Source of the DNA: Eutypella sp. D-1
Taxonomy: Eukaryota > Ascomycota > Sordariomycetes > Xylariales > Diatrypaceae
Length of the DNA: 64,000 nucleotides
Assembly: GCA_023313575.1 (NCBI GenBank)
Contig: JAJTTP010000001.1
Location: 2,976,001-3,040,000 of the forward strand
Reading direction: 5' to 3'
Of the stretch, positions 23,911 to 35,998 are shown piece by piece; the first letter of the stretch is position 1; each line of letters starts with the position of its first letter. The notes beneath the pieces were generated by a model that was not told the origin of the DNA, ran no database searches, and saw only the letters and a program-made list of their open reading frames with translations. The position numbers and the translations under genes are program-made.

Positions 23911-24796
23911 TCAGTTCCAGTTTACCCCAAAGAGCTTGAATTTCTTCGAGCTGTTGGGGGAAGGTCTTGAACTATTGTTCTCCAGATAAATCCTCGAGTG
24001 ACCCCTGATGTCTACGAAGAAATACTTGTATTCGAACTCATCATGCCCAGCATACTTGACCAAGTGCACGTTGGCAACGCCTGTATTCAGGGGTCCCTCG
24101 ATCTAGTGATTAGATGTTAGATCACCATGAACTTCTTTCACATGTGAGAGCACACATACGTAGAAATGAATCATCAAGTGCTGGTTGTTTTGCGCGTCGG
24201 TTTTCAACGTTGAACTGGATCCGTTAATTTACGAGTTCCGTCGGCTTACAGGGCAGTGAGGGCGTCCTTACGCAATCGGCCTGGCACGACGCCATTTGTT
24301 GGTCGTCTCCTCACCATGAGCAGTGATCTTATTGCTCTCGCCGAGAAGGGCTAGACACTGGGGGTCCTTCTTGATGCGGTCAACGGCACGGTTGAAATAA
24401 GCCGTCTTGCTGTCGGGAGAGAAGACGTCTTGGTAAAGAAAGTAAGCCACACCCCCCTGAACGTAAAAGGTCTTAGCAGATTGTATGGTGATCCCACTGT
24501 AGAGTAGGTGGGAAACGGGTAACAGGTTAACAGGTTAGTTTTACCGTCATGACCATACCCACCACCACAAGGCCGAAATTGAAGGTCTGCTGAGTGGCAC
24601 GCGAAACCTTTCCAGTACCTGACAGTTCATTCCATGGCACAGAACCGTTATCATTGAAAGGTGTAACAGCCCTGCGCTTCGGAGTACTTGTAGATGATGC
24701 TGAGCCGGGTTGGGTAGCATAACCGCGAATCCCGACGACGAGGCGCAGGTGGGGAAGCAGATTGCCGGTATTGAAGGGCCGTGAAATAAGCTTCAT
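23911..24796 (-). CDS. TIM21: Mitochondrial import inner membrane translocase subunit Tim21
   Basis: Four exons join in phase: 24796-24545, 24456-24272, 24214-24160 and 24102-23911 (introns 88, 57 and 57 nt). They give a 227-residue protein, the usual length for fungal Tim21. The N-terminus is Arg-rich and acid-poor (MKLISRPFNTG…IRGYA), as expected for a mitochondrial presequence. A hydrophobic span at about 73-91 (FNFGLVVVGMVMTGGVAYF) is the single inner-membrane anchor. The intermembrane-space domain follows: VFSPDSKTAYFNRAV, NKWRRARPIA, EGPLNTGVANVHLVKYAGH, YKYFFVDIRGHSRIYLEN and the terminal KLFGVNW. Family role: Tim21 tethers TIM23 to the TOM complex and to respiratory supercomplexes during presequence import. 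It diverges from GLO3 across about 0.9 kb. Joins rest on splice motifs plus family pattern. Confidence 0.95.
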
Positions 24797-25694
24797 GATG
24801 GCGGAATGGAGGCCATCTGACCTGAGGGTTTGCTGATTGAAGCTGTCGCCGCACTGTATAGACAGACTAGTTTATTGAAAAGCCGACCTCGGGAAGCTCC
24901 TAACTAACTAACTGAGAGTGTTTTGGTTATGTCCCCCTGCGATTAACCTGCGATTGATAAGGAGCTATGGATGCAAGTAAATATAGTAAATGCGATGCGA
25001 TAACCGTTATTTACCCAAGTAAATTTAGATAACCCGGGTAAGCCAATCTTGGAAAGGAAGTGGGGAAGATCAAGCGCAAAATCGAGTCTAAGCTTTATTT
25101 AGCCTAGTTATCGATTGCGTTGAAAGTTAAAGTGGAGAACGCGTTTGAACTCTGAAAGCTGAATGGATTGAAACTTCCTTGATTCATTCTCATTGACCAC
25201 TTATGTACTTAAGTAAGCAGCTAAGCCACTTACAGGAGCCACTTATTACATGTTACAACACGGGCGACAAGAAGGAGCCACTTAACGAAATCTGGCCGAA
25301 CCTCCTTTAACTCCTGAATATGAAAGTGCTGAAAGTCCCTTAGCTCTAATTATTAACTTTCCCCCTACGGAGCCCAACCCGACATCTGCATTCATCATCC
25401 ATTCATTCATTCATTAATTTTATGACATTAACCTAAACCTTTACAAGTTATCCCTCCAGGCTTTTCCCCTCCAAACCTTTTCATGCTTCCTCATCATCAA
25501 CGCCAACACTGACGGACGTTACTATAAATTTATCTCGTTTTCGATATATCTGTCTATTCCCGCCACCCTATCGTATCGCGAAGAGTAACTCGATTCTTCG
25601 TACAGTGAATCTAATCTACCTGTCGACCATCCCTCGTCACGTACGCAGACAAGAAAAGAGGCATACCTACCTGGTATAACATTAAGTCGCCAAG
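24797..25694. promoter_or_regulatory. Divergent TIM21/GLO3 promoter region
   Basis: This 0.9 kb separates two head-to-head genes and must contain both promoters. It is AT-rich near the middle. It holds TAAC repeats at about 24899-24912 and a CATT repeat at 25399-25415. The 5' leader of GLO3 probably lies in the C/T-rich sequence after about 25550. No defined operator or TATA box was assigned. Confidence 0.5.
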
Positions 25695-27623
25695 ATGAGC
25701 GCGCTTGCGACTAAGCAACAGTCGCAAAAGATCTTCGAGAAGTTGAAGACGAAGCAGGCCAATAGGGTATGTGAGGTCCCCGACGATTCACAGTTCACGC
25801 AGAAACCCCAGAAACCACTCCCTCCAGCGTACATAAACGGGGAAAGAAATGAAAGAAAGGATAGAGAGTTATAGAGAGTTATAGAGAGTTATAGAGAGTT
25901 ATACAGACTAAAGAGACCGGAGAGATTGGAGAGATTGGAGAGATTGGTTGTGCTAACACGATCAATCGTATTGGAAAGGTCTGCTTCGACTGCAACGCGA
26001 AAAATCCAACCTGGACTTCAGTTCCTTTCGGCATTTACCTGTGCCTCGATTGTTCCTCCAACCATAGAAACCTCGGTGTTCACATCTCCTTTGTGCGGTC
26101 TACCAACCTCGATCGTATGTTCTTCGTCCCTTTCGTCCCCTTCGTCTCCTTGTGTGTATTCTGTATGTTGTAACTGACAGGGAATCATCCTCCTAGAATG
26201 GCAATGGGATCAACTTCGGATTATGAAAGTCGGTGGCAACGAATCCGCCACCAAGTTCTTCCGCGCCAACGGAGGCAGCGCTGCCCTTGCGAGCAAAGAC
26301 CCCAAGACGAAATACCACTCTAACGCCGCTACCAAGTACAAGGAAGAACTCAAGAAACGCGCTGCCAAGGACGCTCTCGAGTAAGCAACCATTGCAACCA
26401 TTGCTTTGCTCATATGAAGCTTCTCTGTCTTCTACCGCTATTACAAGCGCCGCTAACACACACCTCCCCGTTCCTTCAGATACCCTGAAGAGGTCGTCAT
26501 CACTGATATACCTGCCGATGCCGAGGGTTCAGCGACCCCTGCTAGCGATTCCAACGATGATTTCTTCTCTTCTTGGGACAAGCCCTCTATCAAGAGACCC
26601 ACTCCTCCCGTCTCACGTACTAGCACACCGCCTGTCGTTGGTCGCACCAACTCTCCTTTCTTGAACGCTGGCAAGGACATTTCCAGATCTACATCGCCGC
26701 TATCGAAGACCGATTCCACGGATGCCGATGCCAAGCCTGCTGCCAGTCGGGTTACCCACTCCGCCGCCCTGAGAAAGACTACCACCACCGGCCCCCGCAA
26801 AGCAAACGTCCTCGGTGCCAAAAAGCCCGCTTCTAAGTTGGGTGCCAAGAAGGTCACGGCCGATATTATTGACTTCGACGAGGCCGAACGGAAGGCCAAA
26901 GAAGAGGCCGAGAGAATTGAAAAGTTGGGTTATGACCCTGAAGCCGAGGAGGCAGAGGTGAAGAAAGCTGCGGCGACATCCAAGGGCGAAGCTTCCAATG
27001 TCATTTCTCCGACTCCCGCGAGCCCTCAAAGTTACGGGTCTGGCCACACCCGCCAAAAGTCTGCTGCTGAAGTTGAGCGACTTGGAATGGGCGTAGGTAG
27101 GCTGGGATTCGGTCAAGTTGGCGGTAATAAGCCTGCAAGTAGCGCAGCGCCGAAGAAGAATGTTGGCGGATTTGGCTCTGTTGGACCAGTCAAGGCTGCC
27201 GTAGAAGGTAAGGGCGTATACATATCCCTCTTATACAAGAGAAAAACCAGGGCAGAAGAGTTGGGTGCTGACAGCTATCCAGATGACGATGAACGTTACG
27301 CGCGCACCAAGTTCGGTAACCAGAAAGGTATCTCTTCTGACGAGTATTTCGGGAAGGGATCGTTCGACCCCAATGCCCAGGCCGAAGCCAAAACGCGTCT
27401 GCAAGGCTTCGAGGGAGCAACATCCATCTCCTCCAATGCGTACTTCGGTCGTCCCGAGGACGAAGAGGTCGTGGACGACTACGGTGACCTCGAGACGGCC
27501 GCCAAGGACTTCGTTCGCAGGTTCGGTATCACCGCTGGTGATGATTTGGACAACCTGACTAGCGCGCTAGGTGAGGGAGCTACCAGGCTCCAAGGCGCAA
27601 TCCGGAACTATCTCAACGGTTAG
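25695..27623 (+). CDS. GLO3: ADP-ribosylation factor GTPase-activating protein, GLO3/ARFGAP2-3 type
   Basis: Five exons join in phase: 25695-25766, 25979-26114, 26197-26380, 26480-27207 and 27283-27623, giving 486 residues, normal for fungal Glo3. The ArfGAP zinc finger is complete: C26-x2-C29-x16-C46-x2-C49, with the catalytic arginine finger R54 in [16 protein letters not shown]. The domain continues through [22 protein letters not shown] and [20 protein letters not shown]. The C-terminal half is low in complexity but carries two ISSxxYFG Glo3-motif repeats ([18 protein letters not shown]) that distinguish Glo3 from Gcs1. Family role: it stimulates GTP hydrolysis on Arf1 during COPI-vesicle retrieval from Golgi to ER. 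Intron 1 (212 nt) contains tandem decamers. Intron 4 (75 nt) is in frame without stops. Confidence 0.96.
25861..25948. repeat. Tandem decamers in GLO3 intron 1
   Basis: ATAGAGAGTT is repeated four times at 25861-25900, then a GGAGAGATT unit about three times at 25919-25948. Both arrays are purine-rich and lie inside the first intron, just before the branch-like TGCTAACAC. Confidence 0.9.
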
Positions 27624-30600
27624 ATGCGACGTTTCGCTCTTGACATGGTTTAGCCTGGGTTCAGGGAACGCAAAGCCAGCCCATCGGCTCCATCAGCGGC
27701 ACTTGGCATTCCGTTTGATGATGGCTGCCCCTATTCCTAGAATTGAGATATGTGTTGCACCCGAAACGAATTGCAGTTACACGAGACCACGCGACACGGC
27801 TGAGGGGCAGGCGGGGATACCAAAAAAGGGGGGGTGGACCACGTCGGCCATGATTTTGGTTTAGTGCAAGATGGCGGAGTATGGGTTTAATAATGTTCTA
27901 CACCTAAAGCATGCACAGGGTGCCCGTCCTCCTTTACCAGTTGTAGTATCATCTAAAACGAGAATAGACGATAATAACATGTTCTACGAATATGAGGGTG
28001 TTCAATGTTCTCGGGGTACGTACCGCATGATTTGTTTTAGGTCGTATGTATGGGCACGACAGGGCCAGGGGGGTGGTGCGGGTTACCGGCCCATGATCGA
28101 CCGCTTCTCGCGTAGATCGACAGCAGATCACGTCTTGTCCTTCATTCCCATCGGCTCAGTCCGTTCATCGCACTGCTTCTCCCTGATCCTCGGTGCATTT
28201 GATCAAGTCCAGGCATGATTACCTTGGTAAATCCGGGTGACCAGAGCCGCAGAGCACCATCACTTCGGAGGGCGTTGTGGGGAGCTCACCTACGTGTGTG
28301 GCCGTAGCAAGACATCCGGCGATTACGTGGCATCCGACTTATGATGCTACGCTCTGAAGTGAAGGTCAAGACTGAGACGTCGAGACCCGTCATGTGTATA
28401 AGAGACGTCTTCCTCCCGACATCATAGATAGCTGAACTATCAAGGCCAATCACGTCGTATCATCCATTTCAACACTACGCAAAGCATAGATAACTCAAGG
28501 AGCAAGATGGCGATTGATGGGAGATCCGCCATCTAGGAACCTACCTAATAGACAGAGCCCGATGTACTGATGTGATAACGGATTAGCAATCTTTCCTTCT
28601 GCGCGATATGATAGACGGGGTACACTTGTGGATGGCCTAGATCGAGTGCATGCAGTCCCAATGAGCAACTTGGGAGCTGTTGACCCTTCTCGGGGCCGAT
28701 ATTGATTAAGGGATTAAGGTAGAGCGCCCTAGTAGGCTAGCTATGTGACTATGCACTAATTAGCTAAGCCCCTATATGTATCTTAGCCAGGAAGGCCTTC
28801 GGCCTTCAGACTTCCCTTTCATACTGCATCGCGGGCCAGCCACCATGGCATAGCTTTCGTAGCTTCACCGATCAGCCCATAATACATTCGTTACATCACA
28901 CTTTATTGTTATGCGTCCTTCGTTCGCTTCGGTTGTTGTCATGCCCTCTGATCTGATCACCCCTGCGCCGTATCTAACATACGGGAAGTAGGGTATATCT
29001 GGCTGTTAAGAGCATCCGTAGACCCCTGCTATCCCTCAGCTGTTTTATACTGAGGACAGCGGGTAAAGTCTCGATGGTGATCAACATTCCTTGCTCCTTG
29101 CTGTGGTATATCTTGGCCTACATAATCCTTAAGTGAGCACAGGCCACTGATTAACCCCGTGCCTTTTTCTTTCCCCCTACTGTGCACCGTTCGAATATCA
29201 TATCGTGAGATTCGGAAGGGAGTAAAAGAAGGCGATAAGGTACTTGGCAATGCCAGAGCAGTGATTGTGAAGTTGCTCGCTGAGAATGGCGGTCTTGACT
29301 CTTGAACAGCCTTCCGGCTGGGTCCTATCAGTTGGGAACTGGGAGTACATACATGGAGCCCACTAGTTGTGAGCGCGATTCCCAAGAGCAGTTTGTAACC
29401 CCAAATGCGCACCACAAGTCAATGGGAGAGAATCGGATAAAGTAGAGCCAGGGACCTTGGACCCGAAGCTCGTCTAGGTAATTCAATCAAAGGAGGATCA
29501 CCCTAACCTGCAACTGATGATCCATCTCTCTTTCATGCCAATATGAGGGTTCTCATCATATATTTATCACTGCGATCTTGTAAAAACAATACATGAACCC
29601 CGAAGACGTCTGCGTCCCAGTGCTGTTTGGATTCCATGCACAGTATGATGGGCAAGGATTCAGGGGTTTGTAGGCGTAGCGACATGCTGGCAATTGAATA
29701 TTCTTTGCGCCATCTAAGTATGCCGCCCAACCGCCGAAACCGAGCCGCAGGGTGTTTCCATGCAGATGTAAGACAAGGGGCATGCTCAGACTGCGGCTCG
29801 ATGCCTTTTTGGGTAGTGGTCCCAGCAAGGGGGAGACCTGGGTGAACGTATCATAAAGTTAAGCATCTGAAATCTATACCAACAAGCGCAGGATTCAAGT
29901 CTTCATCTCTTATATTCACTATGTATATATACCTTACATCACTGAGGATTCCCAGAATTTCTTTCTACGGGTATACGATGATCATTCGATGGGGTTCGCA
30001 CTCTCACCCTGCACGATAGGGCAGGCTTAAGACAAGCTTGAGGCTCGGAGTACATGTCCCCACACCAAGACTAAGTATATTAGGGAGCGGGAGCTAATCA
30101 AAGCTTATTTCCACGACGACCTCATTGGTAATCACTCACCCTCCTCCCCCCCCTCTTCCCCATACCCCTCTTACTAGCATGTCGCTTACCAACAAGAAGC
30201 ATCTATATAAATGAGTAAGAAATGAAGATTTATTAGAGCAGTTATAAGAATTACAAATTCCTTAATGACATGCACGCAAATAGTCTTAGATACTCGTGTA
30301 GCTAGCTAGGAGGCTGATGAGGCCGTGCAAGTCACGCGTCAAACGTTAACCTTCTACTTTGATTGGTTGTGCCGTTGCGAATCGAGACAGCCTCGTCATT
30401 AAGATGATGACATGTAGTGTGTGTACGGATACATCATTCTGCTCGCCCTCTGGAGCCACAGTACACAGCCCGACCATCTTCACCCCTAGTGACATCTTAT
30501 CTCGTAAACTATGACGAGCATGGAGAGGTGATATAGTACGTATCGCGAGTTTGGGGTCACTGTAATAGATAACTATATCGTGGCAATTGTAATACTGTGA

Positions 30601-31319
30601 TGACATGAAGAAGGATTTCTAGATACAGGTTGGGGTTTTCTCCCTACTAGTATACCCAGTCGATCTTCGAACTTAGAATTCCTTGCTCTCCTATATCGGA
30701 TCTTCTCCCCCATATAGTAGCCTTACTTAATGAGACTCAGCTGACCGTGACAGGTCTATTTGGATAGTCGCATCCTGAAACCCTCTTATTCACCATTTTC
30801 GATCATTCCCCACACCTCGAAGGAAGAACACGCAAAGACCCAAGACCTAACATCCATGGCTTGAAAGGCCGACAGTATATTGCTCAATATAGCGTAGGCT
30901 TATACCAGGTACTAGGGGAGATGGGGAAGAATGTCGTTTAGCTGTGAGGTAATTCGGCTCGGGGAAGGTTGAGACGTCTGTCCCGTACCGAGGGGCGTAG
31001 AGGCCGGAGCCTTGATGAATTCCGCCAGGCGGGAAGCACTTAGGCTCTGTTGATCGGCGGGGTGGTTGGTAGGGGGGTGGGCGGAGAAGATATGATCTTG
31101 TTTCTTGGGCGTTTTGCTATAGAAAGCCATCAGGAAAAACGCTTCAATAGCAGAGGTCATACGCCGAAGACGGGGAAACGAACCCTCCATAAGCTGCCTT
31201 ATTTGACGAAGATGGCATAGCTACCGAGAATATGGAGATAAGAGAGCGAGGTTGAACGGAATGGCCTGGGCGATTCAGTATCAAAAATTGCCGTGCAAAT
31301 GTCGACTCCAAGTAAAACG

Positions 31320-31349
31320 ATGAGCTGCGTTCGCATGAGCTGCGTTCGC
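31320..31349. repeat. 15-bp tandem duplication
   Basis: ATGAGCTGCGTTCGC occurs twice back to back with no mismatch. Confidence 0.9.
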
Positions 31350-34328
31350 GTGCCGAGGTCCTAAAAGAGTGTTCTAGCAGCTAATACACATCTCTACATA
31401 GACTAGAAAGTGTAAAAGTTCACCACAGACCTTATATTATATGCTCCACCCACGCTCTTCCCTGACGGTTCGCGACCCAGCACTTTCCATAGGTACTAAC
31501 TCCGGACAAAGTCGCGCGGGCAAGCAATGCATAGCGCGACTAGCATATTCTCTCCATTACCCGCTCGTCCTTGTATGAACTTGTATCGATACTTGGGTGG
31601 TCGTTGGGCAGTATAGAAGACAGAATACAAAAGTAGGAGCGGGGTAGCACGTCTAGCATGCAGGTCATCAGTAAAGGTGCCAGTTTAGTACCTAATGGAC
31701 TGGTAGTACATGTGCGTAGAAGTACTTGATACCATTAACATACTGAATCCGACGTCATGGTGTTCTCTACAGGGGTAAATCGCCAAAGGAGGCCTCCGAA
31801 AGCGGAACGTAAAATAATGTTCCAGTGACATATGTTGTCCCAGAATAATGCTTTGGAGAAGGCATTGCGGTAGAAGTCCTGGACGAGTGGGCGGCTGGGC
31901 AGTCGACAACTTACGAAGCAACATGAAATATAGCCTGGAAGCCAAGAAGAAAAAGACAGGAGATACTGGATAACTCAGACTGCTGCTCCAGATGTAATCA
32001 CGGTTACTTTAAAAATAAGATCAACCTATACCTTCATTCCAGTAGGCTAGAAAGGGTGCCATGGAAGCGATGCTTCTCTCGAGTCGCGTGCCTTGAGACC
32101 CCGAGAACAAACAAGTAGTTCAACGTAGTTATAGACGTACAGAGTCTCTAATCGCAAGAGGGGCTCTCTTGGTGTACTGGGAACCTCTTTCGCCTTCCAC
32201 CCCTGCCTGGTTCTTCAAAACTCAAGGTTTGGTCCTTGCGGGCCTCACTCAAGCTATATGTTTCCATGCATATGATGGTTGACTGGCCTGGTTACACTGT
32301 GAACAGGACAGCTATAGGGTGCCAGAGCCCCGATTGTTCAACTCGAGCATCGTATATGCCAACGGGTTATGGAACTGACGCTCGACTTTTGCGTACTGAA
32401 ACGTAAATCTTGCCTTGATTGGCATTGAAGATGTAGATCCAAGCCACAATCCACAACGACAACATTTGTCGGCTAGACTGACCCGTCGGCACACTCCAAA
32501 ATGCCAGGCTCGTCACAAGAGGCAATCTATGATAGGTCTTGTCTCGGGGAAGAGACGTCCCGACCGAGAATCCGTAGGGAGGAGAAAAGATGCCTCGGGC
32601 TCGGGTACTTATTCCTTAGAATGGGCCCATACGCCCGATTATATAGTAGGCAATGGGATTGAATATGTTGTGATTGGTACTTGGTGGAAAGAAAAAAGCA
32701 GGCTCTGGTTCTTGGCAGCAGCGGCGAGGGCTTCATGTGATGCATCTTTAATTAAAAATGCAACGCTGACAGCAGGCGCCCTCATGTTGAGGGGTGCTGC
32801 GCGGGCCCCTTGGCTTCCTTTCACTCGAAAGTCTCACCCCGGAGAGTATATCCAAATACATCCCACTGCAATTTCAGTCAATATGGGGAACAGGTCAACT
32901 TCCAGGACACACAAGTGATTTGTTCCAGACAGAGACAAACTTTTGCCTGTGCCGGAGATAGCCTTTTGATGTGACTGAAGGTTCGTATGGATAACTCCCA
33001 TTGATGCGGACGAAGCACTTGCAGTCGCAAGCACGTCATTTCACAATATCGTACTCTGACGGGCTAGTGTGATTGAGGTGCCTCATTGGAAGTTAGTGTT
33101 GGAGTAATCAATACACAACAGTATCTATGAACATAGTGTTATACCTCAATAGACAAGGAACTTGCCCTCATTGTGGCTAAGGCGCATTGGATCAATGTGG
33201 CGATCCAAGGATACTGCTGGCCAGGTGTGTCGATTGGAATAATGTGCGGCCTAAGTAAAGATCAAGGAGATATAAAGTAGATTGGGCGAGGTGTTGACTG
33301 GGGGTATCGAATCGCCTAGAGTTTTGGCAACGGAAACTAAGAGGACGCGGAACGCTCTCTGGAAAGAAAGGCATGTGAGGAGACTCATGTCGGATGTGCT
33401 GTAAAGCACGCGCATGTTTCCAAAAAAAATGTTAGGGTAGGGAGAGGGACATCGGAGGTGATAGATAGGGGGAAGCAAAGGGCTTAAATATTGTGCTTTT
33501 CCCCCTTGCTAATGAAAAAGACTAGAAACGCAGTGCACTTAGGTGATGGCTTCTTGATGCTACATAACGGGGCCTCATTCAGAATGCTGCATCGGTGGAA
33601 ACCAATCAGAAGCTATTGCACCCCTACAGTTTAATAACACCTCCCACATTATACTCGCAACTGCACAGGGAATGGGCCTCAAAGACTTTTAGATGCGCCA
33701 GATGGCTGCATTTGTATTTACGGAAGGCATTCCATCCAATAAAGCCGATTGGCCCAAAAATGGTGGGCTATGCCTGACTTTTGGTACAGAATGGCAATGG
33801 GAATTCAAGCCCCGGTAGCAGGCTTGAGGTGGACTGTATAGCTGGGCACCTCTCCGATCCACCCATAGAAGGCGAAAGGCCTCACCAACGGAGAGAATAC
33901 CACGACCAGGCGATGGCAGGCAGAAGGTCTGAAGAACGGCCAAAAATGTGCAGATAAGATGGAATCATTGAGAGGAAGCTCATGAGATACAAAAGGTTGC
34001 GGCCAAATTCATAAACATCCATTACCGGGATACTCCCGATGATGACGCCGCAACGTACTGTAATGCCCAGGCCCAAAATCAGTATGCTTAACATACAACT
34101 CTTAGATGAGGTTATAAGTAGATTATATGCGCTCCCATGCTGTTACTTCCACGAGGCTCTGTTGTCATACCTACATATATTAATCAGAAACTACTAAGGG
34201 TCGTGATGTAGAACTTTGAAGACGGGCGAGGATGGAGCATAGCGAACCTCTATCTCATAGGAATATAAAAGTGTAAGGAGATATAGTCACAGGCCCGTAG
34301 GCTGGGCTATCTGGAGCGAGGTCTATAT

Positions 34329-34350
34329 ATAGGGGGGTGAAGCCCCCTAT
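34329..34350. other. 8-bp stem hairpin
   Basis: ATAGGGGG at 34329-34336 pairs with CCCCCTAT at 34343-34350 over a 6-nt loop. It follows a TATATA run. No adjacent gene is known. Confidence 0.65.
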
Positions 34351-35319
34351 GTTCGTACGGGCCAGGGCGTCCTATCTACTGTATCTGCACCCTATACTAT
34401 CCTTCTGGCGAGCCAGGCACCTATCACTCTGGTACTATTGCCCGCCAACAAGAAAACTATTTTAGCAGTACCCAAAAGTGCATACTTGGTGATTATTCGC
34501 TGCTTCAGCATACAGGAAGAAGTTGTACCTATTCCATCGGAAAACTGTCCATATAGGATGTGTCCTAGTTCTTTAACACCGCGCTTTTAATTGGGCAGGC
34601 ATGATGTTTGAAAACTGGAAAGATTGTTCATGAGAAAGTACCACATATAAATGAGATAAATCTCCCCTTCCTAGATAATTGAGAATAGTAAGTGAACAGG
34701 GGAACTGGATTCCAAACACTGTTGTCGTGTGGTGCTCCACCAGACTCGATTCTTATCACTCGACACTACCCGGTATCAGAGGACCACAAGGGTATCCTGG
34801 AATAAAGATCCCCAGAATGATAGGTATCACCAGTATGATTGAGACTCGCAGTGATCGTAGTATAGGGCTCAGATGTATGGGATATTACGACGCGTCGAAT
34901 ATATTCGGGCGAACCGCCCTACGTAATGATACACCGGACCCCGGGATGCTGGCCGTGGCCCACGGCCCGTGGGGCTTGGGGGACTATATCCTCTGAAGGG
35001 GTTTATCGTTTTTCCCAACGGGCTCAAACGAAAATATCAATTCTTAAATACCTAGCCGGGTATTTACAAGCCAGTAACCAAATACCTTGCTTGCTACATA
35101 TTATATATTCCACATCCAACAGCCACATAAGTGGGAATCACTACGCCACTCGTAAGGACCACCATCAAAACAGATCTTATCTACCTAGGTCTTGAAGAAT
35201 TTGTAGTGCTTGAGTGGCAAGGAAAGTATTTTCTAGTTGCCTAGTTGCAGCGTGTGGTATGTGTAGATGCTGGGTCGTCATGACACAAAGCACCATAAAT
35301 CTTCTTGAAGCAACAGCAA

Positions 35320-35353
35320 CCCCCCCCCCCCCCCTACACACATACACACACAC
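35320..35353. repeat. C15 homopolymer followed by CA-rich microsatellite
   Basis: Fifteen C residues run into an imperfect ACACAC tract, just downstream of the HET-gene 3' end. Confidence 0.9.
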
Positions 35354-35413
35354 CTGCCACCCCAAAAAACCTATCAAAGCATCCTGTAATTGGTACTGTA
35401 AATTACCGTACTA

Positions 35414-35998
35414 TTATATAAAGTGCCCTTCTAAGTTCTGCCAGTATGGATCTGTAGCAAAAGCAGCTAGCATGGGTTGAACGTCTTCCATCCCAGCCGG
35501 TAACGGATCAGACCTCCAGTAGCAGAACCCAATTCTCCTAAAGGCACTGCCACACTCCTCTCCATTGCTTTCTGTTAGAAGAAGTCCAATGCTATACGTT
35601 TCATCTTGGAAGGTCCTGCCTTCAAGGTCATCGACAATTCTACCCAACAACAGGATCTTGAGGTTGTTGCCAAATTGTTCCGTGAGCCATAGTGCTAGGG
35701 CTTCTTGTTCATCCCCTGGAAGGATATCCCGAGCATAACCCTGGGTGCGATACCCAGGCGGTTCGCTTTGGGCTTTTGTGTCTCCAGTGCTATGCTTCAC
35801 ATCCAGGCCGATGTGATGGAAGCTCTCCGGCTCTAAGGACCGCGAGCGAGTGCCATGTCTGTCGTTGGAATCTCGCCCGGAAGCAACCATACTCCATAGG
35901 CTTTGCATTGCTGCATACCGGCAAACTCGTCCTTTAAAGGCACCCATGACGCCCTCGTCCGTGGACGCGGCTCGGATATCGTAGAGGCACTCGAGCTT
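35414..35998 (-). other. Continuation of the HET reading frame beyond an in-frame TAG
   Basis: After the TAG at 35999-36001 the same frame stays open for 194 codons, to the stop at 35414. It starts KLECLYDIRAASTDEGV and includes KGRVCRYAAMQSLW and a C-terminus rich in acidic and aromatic residues. The composition matches the upstream HET protein, and HET proteins commonly have a long variable tail. I infer it was once, or still is in other strains, the C-terminus of the HET gene. Confidence 0.6.

Larger units (their letters stand above)
27624..35413. other. Gene-poor stretch
   Basis: No gene can be supported. Many short frames are open on both strands, including 32415-32918 on the plus strand and several on the minus strand at 32.6-34.1 kb. 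None has a recognisable motif or a consistent splice pattern. Small structures are present: a GAAGGCC/GGCCTTC hairpin at 28791-28807, a 15-bp direct repeat at 31320-31349, a hairpin at 34329-34350 and a C15/CA tract at 35320-35353. Confidence 0.5.

Noticed and set aside
26233..26899. Open frames on both strands over GLO3 (plus-strand frame 26233-26664, minus-strand frames 26453-26899 and 26700-27116)
   Set aside because: They are shadows of the GLO3 exons; the spliced ArfGAP frame explains the region with a complete zinc finger and family motifs.
32415..32918. 167-codon plus-strand frame
   Set aside because: Composition is irregular and no domain, partner exon or start context supports it; minus-strand frames in the same place look equally plausible.
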